Assembly (NCBI GenBank): GCA_051294375.1
Contig: CM119267.1
Location: forward strand, 25,435,293-25,499,292
Source: Paraspadella gotoi
Taxonomy: Eukaryota; Chaetognatha
Length of the DNA: 64,000 nucleotides
Direction: 5' to 3'
A model generated the notes under the pieces. That model made no database searches. It worked only from the letters and a program-made list of their open reading frames with translations, and was not told the origin of the DNA. How positions within the stretch are numbered: position 1 is the first letter of the stretch; each line of letters begins with the position of its first letter. Both the position numbers and the translations under genes were made by a program. Positions 11,586 to 23,820 of the stretch are shown piece after piece.

Positions 11586-12263
11586 ATGGGTTTCACCTTC
11601 GCGGCATTCTGCTACATCGTCGCTTTGCTATTTTCCGCTTTTCTCATTTTCTTCGCCATCTGGCAAATCATCGCATTTGACGAGTTGAAAACCGACTACA
11701 AGAATCCCATCGATCAGGTCAGTCAGTCAGTCAGTCTTTTCTTTTTTCTTTCCCCCATTTAGTGATAGAGAATCAATTAAGCTTCGTTTTCCTTCATTTC
11801 CTCAGTGCAACAACCTCAATCCGCTCGTCCTCCCCGAATACGCCATACACGGCTCTTACAACATCCTCTTCCTTTTCGCCGGGCAATGGCTCTCCCTTCT
11901 TCTCAATATTCCACTCATTGCCTATCACGTTCACAGGTTTGTTTTTGCTCAATTTATTAAATCATTTTTTAGTATTAAATTTTTTTTTAAATAAATCGTA
12001 TTATCTTTTAGATACGTGAATCGTCCGATGATCAGCGGTCATGGTCTTTACGATCCAACGACCATCATGAACGCGAGCGAGATGAACAAAGCCATGAGGG
12101 AAGGCTGGTGCAAATTGGGCTTTTACATTTTATCCTTCTTTTATCACCTCTACAGGTACGATTTCTTTTATTATTTAGTAAATTTCCTGTTAGTATTATA
12201 TTTTAGCCTTCCATTTATCTGATCTTTGTTTTCAGTATGATCTACGTTCTCATCTCTTATTGA
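11586..12263 (+). CDS. CNIH1: Cornichon family cargo receptor / AMPAR auxiliary protein
   Basis: Four exons: 11586-11717, 11806-11936, 12012-12155, 12236-12263, giving 144 residues, the same length as vertebrate CNIH1. The protein is a small multi-pass ER membrane receptor that loads selected transmembrane cargo into COPII vesicles; in animals, relatives also modulate AMPA receptors. Near-invariant blocks are present: [27 protein letters not shown] (residues about 29-47), [26 protein letters not shown] and the C-terminal MIYVLIS. The short last exon encodes only the final eight residues. Which vertebrate paralogue (CNIH1, 2 or 3) it equals cannot be decided from this window. Confidence 0.95.
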
Positions 12264-12936
12264 CATAACTTTTATAAACAACGAAAGAAGCGGCCCTTAG
12301 CAACAAATTATATTATCTCCACCGCCCGTGAATAGAAGAGATCTTGGCCCGACGACGACGACGACAACGACGATGACAACCGCGACGACGACTGCTACTG
12401 CGGCACATGTTGATAACAAAACATTTAATTTATAGTTTTATCCTCAGCCTGAGGATATACATGTATTTTAATAAAAACATAACTGAGAAAAATTAAGTAT
12501 GAGTTACACAAATTCTTAGAAATTCCGGGATTTTTTTTTTGTCGATCGTAGTTCCTGCTCGGATACTGAGAACATACGTTTTAGAATAAGGGGACTGTAT
12601 GAATCCGTAAATTTCTTTTTTATAACTAAATAGTATTTGAATTCGTTCTCGTTCGTTGCCGATTCCATTCAAAAGACGATTCTCTATGAACCTTTTTTTC
12701 AAATTTCTGACCCGAAATCGATTTGATTTTTTTTCCAAACTTTTTTTTTAGTTCTTCGCTTCTGTCTAACAAGGGTATTTTATTCAGTCTGTGATACTGT
12801 GATATTAGAATGGTACGGGACATCCACGTTAACATATAAAAAAAATAGTAAGCACAAAAACTTGGTGAAACTTTGCAATTTTTTTTTTTTTTTTAAACAT
12901 TTTTCGTCATCTATATTTCCTACTTCGACCTAGTAA
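12264..12936. other. Intergenic spacer before HERC4-like gene
   Basis: Contains a GAC/ACG trinucleotide-rich patch (12350-12400) in the probable cornichon 3' UTR, then AT-rich sequence. A poly-T run and a pyrimidine-rich stretch end in CCTAG at 12933, only three bases before the next ATG. Confidence 0.5.
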
Positions 12937-15900
12937 ATGACGGCGATGTTTGGGTGGGGTTCGCACACAGATGGTCAGTTGGGTGTCGGCGGCATCGATA
13001 AGCCTTTTCTCGTTTTGCCTAAGGTAAATGCCAAAAAGCATAAATACAGACGTTTTGTAATTAATATCTTAATCTCATTGGTTTCACTTTGTGCAGTCGT
13101 TGAATTTCTTTACCAACACTTCCAAGCAATTAGTTGCCACTGCCTGCGGTTACAACCACACTTTGTTTTTGCTTGACGATGGAAGCGTTTACACATGCGG
13201 CTCAAACGAGTTCGGTATATTTTCGTCTTGACCCTTAAAAACCGCGAAAAAATGTTGGTATTCATTTGCGACCGTCTTTTTTCTAGGCCAATTGGGACAC
13301 GAGAGGTCGCAAGTGGTTCCGCAACAAGTTTTGGCGCTGGAGACGCAAAACGTGAAGAACATTTCGTGCGGAGGTGACCACAACCTCGTCATCACTAACA
13401 AAGGTCAGGTCTTCACGTGGGGCAAAGACGACCGAGGCCAATGCGGTCGCGGTGGACCCGACACCGACGATTCCTTCAAACCAACTCCGCGCATCGTCAA
13501 GTCCTTCGCCAAAACCGTCGTTGTATCCGTCGCCTCTGGGTCCTCACACTCCTTAGCCCTCACACAGGAAGGCCTCCTCTACGCTTTCGGGGACAACGCC
13601 TACGGTCAGCTCGGCCTCGGCAACCGCCGGGTCACCCATTGCTCGGTGCCTGAACGAGTGGGTTCTCTGGATGGCGTCCCATTGACCTCGGTTCACGCCG
13701 GCGGGTATCACTCCTTCGCCATGACCAAATCCGGCGCAGTCTTCGGCTGGGGCAAAAATTCCTTTGGCCAACTGGGCGTCTGCGACACGGCCGATCGGTG
13801 GTTCCCCACATTAGTCAAGGCGCTGCGGAATCAACGCGTCAAGGCCCTCGCCTGTGGGGAATACCACAGCGTGGCGCTGACCACCGAGGGCGGCGTCTTC
13901 ACTTTCGGTCACGGACAGTTTGGACAGTTAGGGCATAATTCGACTAACAACGAAGTCAATCCCAAGAAAGTGTTCGAGCTTATGGGACGGACGGTGACGC
14001 AGATAGCGGCGGGAAGGAGCCACACCATTACGTACGATCAAGGTGATTGATCATCTTTTGAATTAGGCTACTAATTTTGAAACTGTAAAATGTAACCCTT
14101 TTATTTTGGCTCTCAGTCGCGGGCTCTATTCTCAGTTTCGGTCTGGCTTTGAACGGGCAATTGGGCTATGAGCCGAGCAGCGGTCAACCGACCAACCAAC
14201 TTTTGCCCGTCATGGTTCAAGGTCCTTTCGTGTCCTATCAGCGGGCCAAGGAAACGGCAGGCATTCCTGAGATGGAACTCGATGCGTTGAAAATGATGGT
14301 TGTTTATCAGATTTTCGCTGGAGGAAACCATTCGTTCGCCCAGGTGATTTAGGTCGTATTGGCTTTTTTTCCTGATTAGAATAGTGAAAAGTAGTGTGAG
14401 AACAATAAGCACCATATTTTTCCTGTGTCCGCCACCTAAAGGCTTACAACGTCCTTTCGAAACCAACTCGTTTGATGAGCGCCTACTCTGCTTGGCGTCA
14501 GACCAACGTTCTTGGGCTTCCGTCCGCGCAACAAATCGTCGATCCCAGCAACAACGACAGACCTCAGTTCGATTTCTACGAACCAGTTGATCACCGCTTC
14601 CTGCCTTCCTTCCAAACCAACTCCCTGCTCACGTTAAACTCGCAAACTTTCGACGATCTCTTTTGCAATTCGCTCGGCGGTGGACACGTAATAAAGGATT
14701 ACCTGACCACGGTCTTTTCCAACACAGCCTGCTTGAACGGCTCCTTTCTTTCCCCCAACGACGAACACTACGGCTGCTCCACCAAAAACCCTGGCATCAA
14801 CATCGAAGCCGTTCGCGATGGCTTCCGGGTTCTCGCGCAGCGACTGGACTCGTCGATGGATGGGGCGGTAACGTATTGCTTGGAGAAGACTCTTAAAGGC
14901 TTACCCATTGATCCGCCCGACGTCGAAGCCTTGCGCCTGTACCTTATCTTGCCGGAGATGTCGTACTTTAAAGACCTCGACCGCCACGCCAGTATACACG
15001 TACCTTATGCGGCGGCGGCGACTTCCTTGAACAAAAACGCCGGCAAGGTCCTCGACCGATGGTGGGGCCTATTGGGTGACCAATCCTTCAAACCTCTCGT
15101 GGAAATTTTCCGCGACGTGTTGTGCCACTTGCTAAAGTGCTTTTCAGAGAGCAGACCCGATTCGGGCAAAGACTTTCTTCGGGCCGAAATGATGATGATT
15201 CTTAAGATGCTGGAGAAACTGCACGACGTCAACAAACAGCACCAATTTGTCAGCCTCGAGCAGTTCTACGTTCGCGAGATCATCGATCATTGGGACATTC
15301 AGACGGACTACATGGCCTGGTACCAAACGCGGATGGCGAACGAGAATCGCGCCAACTCCTTCGCCATCCCGCCCGCGCCGGCGCCGCTTTTCTGCGACTA
15401 CTCCTTCGTCTTTGACGCTTCTGCTAAGACGCGGATCCTGCAGACGGACGCCATGATGCAAATGCAGGTTTAAATTTGAGGAGAATTGAATATGGAAAGG
15501 TACAATCTCATTTGCATATTGCAGCTTTACCAGAGCCTGAATAAAATTTTATGAATTTTATTATCATTTAGATTTTTAGTACGAAATCAAAATGATATTA
15601 TCAGAGAATAAAGGTGACGGTAAGACGCAGTAATGTACAGTTTAGTGTAATGTGTAATGAAGTGTAATATACTGTAATACATGGTAAAGGACTACTTTTT
15701 TTAGTCTCAAGTACAGTTAATTTGCTTCGAATTTTATTAATATTTGTTTGTGTTATTTTTGAGAACGCCTACGACGAAGCTCAGCGACGCAACATTTTTT
15801 CGTTGTTTGTCGCCCAAGGAATGGAGCAAGTGAACCCGATGCTCGTCCTCTACGTGACGAGGGAAAACATTGTCACTGAGACTCTCAATCAACTCACCAA

Positions 15901-17064
15901 ACAAAAGAACGTCGACTTTAAAAAACCCATGAAGGTTTTTGAGAAAGAAGAAAGAGAAAGAAAAAAATTGATAATAATCTCACGGCCATTTTGAAGAAAA
16001 TCTTTTTCTTCGTCCCATCGTAGGTTATTTTTATCGGGGAGGAGGCCGTGGACGCGGGAGGAGTTCGTAAAGAGTTCTTCATGCTTCTCTTCCGCGATTT
16101 GATAAATCCCAAGTTCGGAATGTTCAAACACTACGAGGAGAGTCGTGCCGTCTGGTTCGATCCCCACACTTTCGAGGAAGAACCCATGTTTTACATGGTT
16201 GGGGTCGTTTGCGGATTGGCCATTTACAATTTCACCATCATCGATCTCAACTTTCCCCTTGTTCTTTACAAGAGGTTGCTCAATCCGGACGTCGAGGTCA
16301 TTATTTTAAAATTATTATAAGATTATGAACAAGTTAGAAATTTTAAATGATTTCTACCATTCAACCAGGTAAGTTTGGAGGATCTCTTCGATCTGGATCA
16401 GACCGTGGCGTCTTCCTTGCGCAGCCTCCTCAATTACGACGGCGACCCCTCCGCATTCCAAGACACTTTCTGCCTTTTTTTCGAAATCACTGAAAACGTT
16501 TTCGGCGAAGAGCGAACGACCGAGTTGAAACCCGATGGAAGCAACGTCCCTGTCACCTTCGATTCGCGCGCCGAATACGTCGAACTCTACGTAAAGAACC
16601 GTTTGGACGCCTCCATCGCTAAACACTTCTCCGCCTTTCGCGAGGGATTCCTCAAAGTCTGCGGCTCCAAGGTGCTGGAGCTTTTTCAGCCGCAGGAGCT
16701 GATGGCCATGGTGGTTGGGAACCAGGACTACGACTGGAACGAATTAGAAAAGAACACCCAATACAACGGAGACTTTTCGCCCCAACACCCCACGATCAAG
16801 ATGTTCTGGAAAGTTTTTCACCAACTTGATTTGGAAGCGAAAAAAAAGTTCCTTCTCTTTCTAACGGGTTCGGACAGAATTCCTATTTTGGGCATGAAAT
16901 CTCTGAGGATGGTCATCAAGTCGACGGCCGGTGGCGAAAACTACTTCCCCGTCGCTCACACTTGCTTCAATCTCCTTGATTTACCTTTGTATACGAACGA
17001 AGAGACGCTGAAGGAAAAGCTATTGGCCGCCATTGAACACAATCAGGGATTTTCTCTCGTTTAG
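12937..17064 (+). CDS. HERC4: HECT E3 ubiquitin ligase with RCC1 repeats (HERC3/4 type)
   Basis: Eight exons: 12937-13023, 13097-13214, 13287-14042, 14117-14343, 14442-15467, 15764-15934, 16024-16296, 16369-17064, giving 1117 residues against about 1050 for human HERC3/HERC4. Residues 1-390 form an RCC1-type propeller with repeated GWG...GQLG, VTCGG.HS-like and TFG.G.FGQLG units. A linker follows, then a HECT domain from about residue 800, with EAVDAGGVRKEFF, CGLAIYNFTI, VGNQDYDWNELEKNT, FLTGSDRIPILG and the catalytic cysteine C1085 in HTCFNLLDLP. It should transfer ubiquitin from an E2 through that cysteine; substrates are unknown. The domain order excludes the giant HERC1/2 proteins. The fifth intron (15468-15763) holds short GTAATGT-like repeats. 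Confidence 0.9.
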
Positions 17065-17991
17065 TCGACGCCGTCTCTTCAATTGACTTTTTCGGACACT
17101 TTGCTTTACGACGACTGTGATAAGACATACTAGTAGAATATATTTTATCCTGATTTGTTAAAAATATAATTTGGAGCGACATTTTTTTTTTATTTATTTT
17201 TTTTTTTGTGGAATTAAACGCTTTTATTGAGCCGTTTGTTTTATACGAATACTATACCCAATATTATATTTGTTCTTAGGCCATAGAAGAGTTAAACTTA
17301 TTTATATAGTTTTTATTATATAATGGGGCGATGTTTTGGTAAGAATGGTTTGAAAAGTTACAAAAAAAGCTTGCCATACGTTTTGAAAATGAGTCAATAA
17401 TAAAAAATTTCAACACGAGTTGACATATTCCTCAAGAAAAACGACACTACATTGTAACCTTGGGACTGAAAGCTTGCTATTTATCAATTCGGGGTAAGAG
17501 ATAAAGTTTGGTTCCCGTTTGAGTTCGGTTTGAGCTGAGAAACCGATGTTTCTGATTTACGTCGTTTGATTCATTTGTGTTAAAGCCGACTTTTGGTTGT
17601 TTTTCAGGAAAAGACCTTCTCCTTTGAGATAATAAACATGAAGGCGTTTTAATGTCTGATACGGATCGAGATTTCGCTAACACTGATGACTTAAAATAAC
17701 AGATTCATCTCTCCTAAATTGGTAATTACACTTTACAGCAATATCGGGTAATTATAGTTATCAACCTCAAAAATGAGAAACAAATTAGGAAGTTTCCGCT
17801 CGGTGATGTTTTATTTTTGCTTCTGCAATTTAGTCGAAAGTCACTTTGACCTGGTTAATATACTTATCGACGTCATGTCAAGAAATATTTTAGTCCTTTA
17901 TCCAATTTGTTGGATGTCATACATTGTCTAAACGTTTTTGGCGCAATATTTTACAGCATAATAACTTTGAAATTAATATTTGATCACCGTG
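17065..17991. other. Intergenic spacer
   Basis: AT-rich with no credible gene. An ATTTTACAG acceptor-like site ends at 17956, 35 bases before the next start. Confidence 0.45.
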
Positions 17992-19716
17992 ATGCCTAAA
18001 CGTAAAACGACTCCCGGGCGGCGACCCAAACCCGTCGATGTAGACGACACTGAGTCTTTCGTAGACACGCCCCCCGTCGACGACGCTACGTGGGTGAATC
18101 TAATGACGCCGCGGCTTCGGAGCCACGAGGACATCGAGAAGGGATTCGTGGAAAAGATCGCCGAGATCGAAGAGAAATATGGCAACATTTCCGACGATTC
18201 CATCGCCACCGTCTATAAAGTTGCGGATGAGTGGAAACCCAAAAATAAAAACAAAGTTAAAAGCGGAAACAAAGAGAATCGAAGCGCCAAGCCTCCGTCC
18301 AGTCGCCACAAAAGTAAGAGCGGACGGGACCCTGTCGGCCCGCGACATAGGAACGACTTTGTATCCCCAGCTGCGTTGGCGATTTCTTCCCGCGCGCAGG
18401 CCGAGTTCGAGCTCTCCTGTTGCGACGAGGATTTTTTGACTTTCAGTCGCACGGAAAGTTCTACTTCTTCCAAGAAAGATCGAGCCTCGCCCTTTAAAGT
18501 CCCGACGACCCTCCCTGTCTCTGCGAAAAAATCGTCGGCCCGTTATCGAGCGAAACCGCTTGAAAATGAAGAAGTCTCGGTCACGTCCAACGAAGAATCG
18601 CACTACGAGGTTTGCGGAAAGAGTTGCACTACCAGCGCCAATAATCGCCAAGGTGCCGTCAAAGATTTTCAAAAAGAGCCTAAAAAGTTGGCTCCTGTTT
18701 CTGGAGAGGTCTCCTCACCTCGAAAACGCGTCAAACCTTTGAACACACAACTTCCTTCTACCTTCAATGAAACGTCACTGTCTCCCGTCGTCCTCTTATC
18801 CGAACCAAGAAGGAGTCTACTTCTCAAATCCGAAAAGACGACAAAAGAAAAGATTTCGCGAGGATCGCCAGCTCTCAAGGTTCGTCGCCTCAAAACCACT
18901 TTTCTCGGCTCTGTGTCTTCGGCCAACGAATCTTCGGCGTCAACGCCTTTTCAATGCGACACTTCCAACCAGTCAAAACCCGCCGTGGAGATTTCATTTG
19001 AGCCGACAGATAAAGTGACGGGTAATGAGTGTCCATCAATCGTCGAGTCAACCCTGGCCGATGACGTTGATCCGCCTCCGTTGTTTTCCATTGACAAATC
19101 ACCGAGCGAGGTTTCGCCGCCAATTCTTGCCGGAGGACCTTCTCCTCTTTTTCCTCGCTCTCAACATTCCCCGAAATCCAATCCGATAGAAGTATCGGGG
19201 AGAAAAAATGATTCTTTGGAGGAGAACGAATCATTCTTCCAGGATTCCTCCGTCACTCCCGCGATGAAAGAGTTCTTCTCCACATTCAAGAAGTTTCGCA
19301 GCGAAATAGCGACGATGCGTCTGGAGAAAGAGCGAGTCGCTGCCGAGTTGGTCGAGTCCCGCCGGGTTTCGATGTCTCAAATGGCGGCGGCGCGCGACGT
19401 GGAGACCAAGCTGCGTCAAGAGCTCGAGGCAAAGGAATTTTCCTTGACAAAGATGAGGAAAGAATTAAGCGAGGAGCAGCGAAAGAAGAAGGAGTCCGAT
19501 GAGAGAGCTCGCCAGTCCGAAGAGAAGATTAAGCGCCTTGTCGAAGAGAAGGAGGATGTGGAAGCAAGCTTGAAGCATCGGCTCACTGTCAGGGAGAGGA
19601 TCGTCAACGAGGTGGTTACCGCATTTCGCAAAGACATGAATATTTTACGTGCTATGGCCGCCAAAGGTTGGAATTTTGTGGAGGAGTTGGAAGAACGAAT
19701 CTCGGAAATGGATTAG
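17992..19716 (+). CDS. Intronless basic/disordered protein with C-terminal coiled coil, unknown
   Basis: A single open frame of 574 residues from ATG 17992, with no introns, unlike most neighbours. Residues 1-30 are basic and Pro-rich (PKRKTTPGRRPKP), followed by a short predicted helix (about 40-75). Residues 80-420 are Ser/Lys/Pro-rich and probably disordered, with many SP/TP sites (for example SPRKR, SPVV, SPPIL). Residues about 425-570 are a heptad-rich charged coiled coil ending MD. The build is typical of chromatin, kinetochore or cytoskeleton scaffold proteins, but I do not recognise the family and assign no function. Codon use and GC content match the neighbours, and the frame is open across 1.7 kb, which supports a real gene. 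Confidence 0.75.
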   Translation: MPKRKTTPGRRPKPVDVDDTESFVDTPPVDDATWVNLMTPRLRSHEDIEKGFVEKIAEIEEKYGNISDDSIATVYKVADEWKPKNKNKVKSGNKENRSAKPPSSRHKSKSGRDPVGPRHRNDFVSPAALAISSRAQAEFELSCCDEDFLTFSRTESSTSSKKDRASPFKVPTTLPVSAKKSSARYRAKPLENEEVSVTSNEESHYEVCGKSCTTSANNRQGAVKDFQKEPKKLAPVSGEVSSPRKRVKPLNTQLPSTFNETSLSPVVLLSEPRRSLLLKSEKTTKEKISRGSPALKVRRLKTTFLGSVSSANESSASTPFQCDTSNQSKPAVEISFEPTDKVTGNECPSIVESTLADDVDPPPLFSIDKSPSEVSPPILAGGPSPLFPRSQHSPKSNPIEVSGRKNDSLEENESFFQDSSVTPAMKEFFSTFKKFRSEIATMRLEKERVAAELVESRRVSMSQMAAARDVETKLRQELEAKEFSLTKMRKELSEEQRKKKESDERARQSEEKIKRLVEEKEDVEASLKHRLTVRERIVNEVVTAFRKDMNILRAMAAKGWNFVEELEERISEMD

Positions 19717-20940
19717 TTTTCGACTATTTAGAACGTTTGTGACATTTTATTAAATATTAAAATGTGACAAATAAACCGTGTACTTTTTGTGCCATAGGTA
19801 CCACTTGTTTTGATTCAATTGTTATTGTGTTTTTTTCTCTTTGACCTTCCATTATTTTTGTTTATTTTTTTAAACATTTGCAGTTTTCAGCAATTGCTAA
19901 AACGGAAAATAAAAATGAATTAAAAAACACATATTATTTGTATGACATAATGCTTATCGGCCCGTTAAGCATTATGTCATACAAATATATGTTTTTGTTT
20001 TTTTTATATATCGGGGATAGTTAAACCGTTGTCCCTGACATTAGACAGGCTTTGGTGGTTTAAGGCCTCCTTCATTTTGCTCCATTATTTTGCTGATGAA
20101 CGGTAATTTTTGTATGATAGCTCGCCTTGATACGGCATGGATCGGCTTAATGATTGTCAGTGGTTCATTGAAAGTTCAGATATATAATGATTCATAACCT
20201 GCAGCCATGAAAATCACAATTTATTTAGCACCAATCAAGAGAGGGCTTAATGTAAAAAGAATTAAAACATCTTAAAAACTCTTAAAACTCCGACACTGGC
20301 TTTTCTAATAATATCAAGTGTTCTGCATATAAGGAAAAGGGTTTAATATAAATTAATTCGTAACGATAATCAATTAAAATTAATTAGATTATAAACCAAT
20401 GTTTTATTAAGTTACAAATATGTATCTTGAGAATTTAAGTCCAACATGTATCTTCTTTTGAATTTAGTTTTTAAGTATTTATGTCTGAGTAAACTAGAAA
20501 TATAGTTGATCTTCATTATCTCATAGTGATTAGTGACTAGTAATTTTTGTGTTCGCAATTATAGGTAAAGTAACATGTTAACAGAATCGAGGTTATTGAA
20601 TATAGATTAGAGCGTAGTGAAAGTTACTTACGGAAATTCTAAATGTCAATTATGAACAACATACGATCAGTGAACATTAATTTGTAAAAAAAAAAAATTT
20701 TATGTTCTTCAATTTTTGCAGTAGGCTATATTTATATATAGTACTATCCTTATAAAATCGAAAAATTTCAAAATAGGTTTTTCTTAATTTTGATTGCAGA
20801 TTTGAATTCCTCGTCAAAAGTTTATATAAGAAAATATAAATCATTTTTAAAAATTCTTTCATTAAGTGGGTTAAAAATTAAAAAAAAACTAATTAATTTG
20901 CAAATTTTCATAAAATTTTAATTTTCAGCTAAAATATAGG
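19717..20940. other. Intergenic AT-rich region with hairpin
   Basis: Holds the long hairpin at 19930-19991, a 27-bp sequence (20044-20070) repeated exactly at 58323-58349, and patchy similarity of 20090-20430 to 8690-9025. No gene seen. Confidence 0.45.
19930..19991. repeat. Near-perfect long hairpin (21-bp stem plus 5 bp after a bulge)
   Basis: Arm 19936-19956 pairs perfectly with 19966-19986 around a 9-base GC-rich loop (TCGGCCCGT). After one bulged T, CATAT (19930-19934) pairs with ATATG (19987-19991). It could be a small-RNA precursor, a fold-back remnant of an element, or a cruciform site; sequence alone does not choose. Confidence 0.85.
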
Positions 20941-20944
20941 TTTT

Positions 20945-21655
20945 TTAGTCAGATCTGCTTACAGCAGATTCCGGCTCTATAATTCACTTTGTCGGTCCGC
21001 CCCCTCAAACTTGTCAGGCATTAACTTAGATCATGTTATAACATCGAATTATGATAAATTATGCAAAAAAAAACGATGTCCGTCTGTCCGTCCATCCCAC
21101 CTTAGCAAAAAACTCCAATTGCTCCTGATTGAATGGATGGATTGGAATGAAATTTTGTATGTAGTTAGGGAAGTGTGTAATTGAGCTGGATATGAAGTTT
21201 TGATGGAATCGTGCGAGTAGAAATGAGTTTAAATAGAAAAAACAAATAAATCTATTTCACTAATTGATTATGCTTCTTTTTCTTTTATATTAAATGTAAA
21301 TGCAGAATGTATTAATTAATCAAATAATCACTTAATTAATCAATTAGTCAATTAATCAAAAAAATTAATTAATCAATCAATTAATCAATTTATTTAGTTT
21401 CTATTAATTAATTATTCAATCAATTTATTTATAAATTAAATAATTTTTTAATTAATTAATCAATCAAGTCGTTGTCGTCATCATCGTCGTCGTTGCTTTT
21501 GTCGTGGTCAGTGACGAAAAGACCTGAAAACCAACATTTCGGATCAAATTAATTTATTAATTAAATTATTATTTTAGTTTATATAGTTTTAATCAATTAA
21601 TTACCGCTAATGATCGTGGGCAGATCCGACATTGTTTGCTCAAACTTGTTTTATA
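20945..21655 (+). repeat. Dispersed repeat family A, copy 3 (longest)
   Basis: Begins CAGATCTGCTTACAGCAGATTCCGG and runs through the GTCCGTCTGTCCGTCC motif, the ATTGAGCTGGATATGAAGTTT segment and about 200 bp of AATTAATC repeats with a CATCATCGTCGTC patch, ending near GTGGGCAGATCCGACATTG. It is the inverse of 4180-4800. The two ends share GATCTGCYYAC in inverted orientation, a possible terminal inverted repeat. Confidence 0.75.
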
Positions 21656-22289
21656 TTTGATCAACTTAATGAAAGAATTTTTAAAAAAGAGTTTTCTTTA
21701 TATCAATTTTTTTATATCAACTTTTCAGGACGAATCCAAATCTGAAAAAAAATCTTACAAAAAAACTATTTTTAAATTTTAACATTTATTGAATTAGTAC
21801 TAGTATAATTATGACCTACTGCGTAAATTGTAAAATTTATTATAATTTTTTTTATACATAAATGTTCGTAAGTATAATGTTGTTCATTCCTCACTTTTAG
21901 AATTTTTACTACGCTTTAATGTAGATTCCACCTGCGTTGATATTATTAGGAAGTGAGATTTTTAAACATTTATTTTATTAGAGCTTCTTATTTTATATTT
22001 AACCATGATAAAGAGCATTGGTGGGAAGATATATTAGCAAATTTCTCCACTTCTTGTGTAAGACTTGAATTAAGAGAATCATGTCGAGTTTTATTGAGTT
22101 TTCATCAAATATCGTGAAATACATGAGCGTCATTTTTATTCGTGAACTTCACCTTAAAGTTACGGCAATTGGTCAATTGGTAATAAAGCTGGTTATGTGT
22201 CGAGTATTTAATTAAGTTTTGGTTAAATATTATTTCCGTCGATGGAACCCAAGACTTGATAGTGAAAGATTCAAGAAATCGGCTTCAAG
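21656..22289. other. Intergenic AT-rich region upstream of TIPRL
   Basis: No gene and no convincing pyrimidine-AG acceptor close to the TIPRL start, unlike most other genes here. A promoter may lie here, but I cannot place it. Confidence 0.4.
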
Positions 22290-23820
22290 ATGTCAGCGAA
22301 GCCGAAAACCAAAGAGAGTCAATCGGTTGAACTGGGACCCTGGAGAATAACCAGCGTCAGAAGTCACATTCTCCCTTCCGAAGGTTATTTAATATTTATT
22401 TCTTCTTTTCTGAAAGATAAGAGAAGTGTTTGGCACAGCCTCTTCCCCTTAAAGGTCCCGTCCGCGGGGAATGGGAACGGGCGCTGGAATTGCCCCAGTT
22501 GCCAGAGATGATCTTCCACGAGAACAAAGTGGAGATTGTCCATTCCACCCACGAGTTCGGACTCGAGTTTTGCGCCCTCGATGCGCTCAAACTCATCGAC
22601 GCCCATCGTTTGCCTGAAGGTCTGGGGGGGTGGAGGGAATTATCATTTTATTTTAGTAAAAAGAAAGAAAATAACGGAAGACTGAAATGGGATTTTTGTT
22701 TTGGCAAGGGATCAAAGTGGCAGCGACAGAGACGTGGAGATCCGCTCGTCAAGACTGCGAATTCATCGACAAAGAAGTGGTTCGTCGTTTCTTTTCTTTT
22801 TTCATCGTATAAAAAATGAAAAAAACAACTTAGATATTTCTTAATCAACTTAACTTTTTAAGTATTCTGTGAGTAGTATTGATTAAATAAAAAAATAAAA
22901 ATTATCACCAGGTGAAGCCCTTTGACTGGACTTTCACCACCCCCTACCGAGGCTCGATCGTCGGTGATGAATTCGCGTCTCTCGTCGAAGCCACGGACGA
23001 ACGCATAGACTTGGAGAGGCTCAAGGTCAATTTATATATTTCATTAGATTATTATATATTTGTTAGATTAAAGATAAAGACGAGAGGTTCGCTAGAATTA
23101 TCTGCGTTTTAGAATTTTGTCATCAATTGACTTGTTGTTGTTATCAAAGTTACGCTGTTGCGATGGGTCTTATGCATTGTGCAATTGCCGGTTTGCAACG
23201 GGTTCAAACCTGATATTTTGAATATAAATTTATATGTTAATAAGTGAAATTTAACATAACAGATTAAAGAAGATATTCTTTTCTATGACGACGTTTGCCT
23301 TTTCGAGGACGAACTCGGCGACAACGGTTCTTCTGTTCTCTCCGTTAAAATTCGCTGCATGCCCACCTCCTTCTTCGTTCTCATGGTGGGTTGGGTAAAC
23401 CCTTCTTTGTATGGATATAGAGTTTGATCGTGGAAAATGGTTGATCATATCGCTTAGTACAAAAAACTTTGAATACGTAATCAGCGATTCTTCATGCGAG
23501 TGGACGGCGTCATGATTCGGATGATCGACACAAGATTATATCACTCGAGCGGCACCAACTTCTTTCTTCGCGAATTTCTCGTAAAGTATACAATTAGTCC
23601 TGAAGAGAATAATTTTAAACTTTATCAATTCAATGATGTATCAATGATTAACTAATACATCTCTACTCGTTATTTTTTTTTCACCGTAAGGGAAGGCCGA
23701 TTCGAATCCTTACGTCACCTTCCGCCTCATTTGTTCACGAATCCGACGGAAATCGGGGATCATCTCAAAACGATCACGCAAGAAAACGAAAAACTTTTCT
23801 TTCCTCTCCCGAAATATTGA
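22290..23820 (+). CDS. TIPRL: TIP41-like protein, PP2A-family phosphatase regulator
   Basis: Seven exons: 22290-22383, 22455-22619, 22709-22779, 22912-23025, 23263-23385, 23485-23585, 23691-23820, giving 265 residues (human 272). TIPRL binds catalytic subunits of PP2A, PP4 and PP6 and acts in TOR and DNA-damage signalling. Conserved blocks: GPWRITS near the start, [86 protein letters not shown] and a C-terminal LPPHLFTNP. Exon 6 must use the GTATAC donor at 23586, not the GTAAAGT at 23581, because only the former keeps the conserved C-terminal frame. ARFGAP1 starts 274 bp after the stop on the same strand. Confidence 0.93.

Noticed and set aside
23170-23225. tRNA-like GGGTTCAAACC in TIPRL intron 4
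   Set aside because: A B-box-like match only; no A box at proper spacing and no duplication found.
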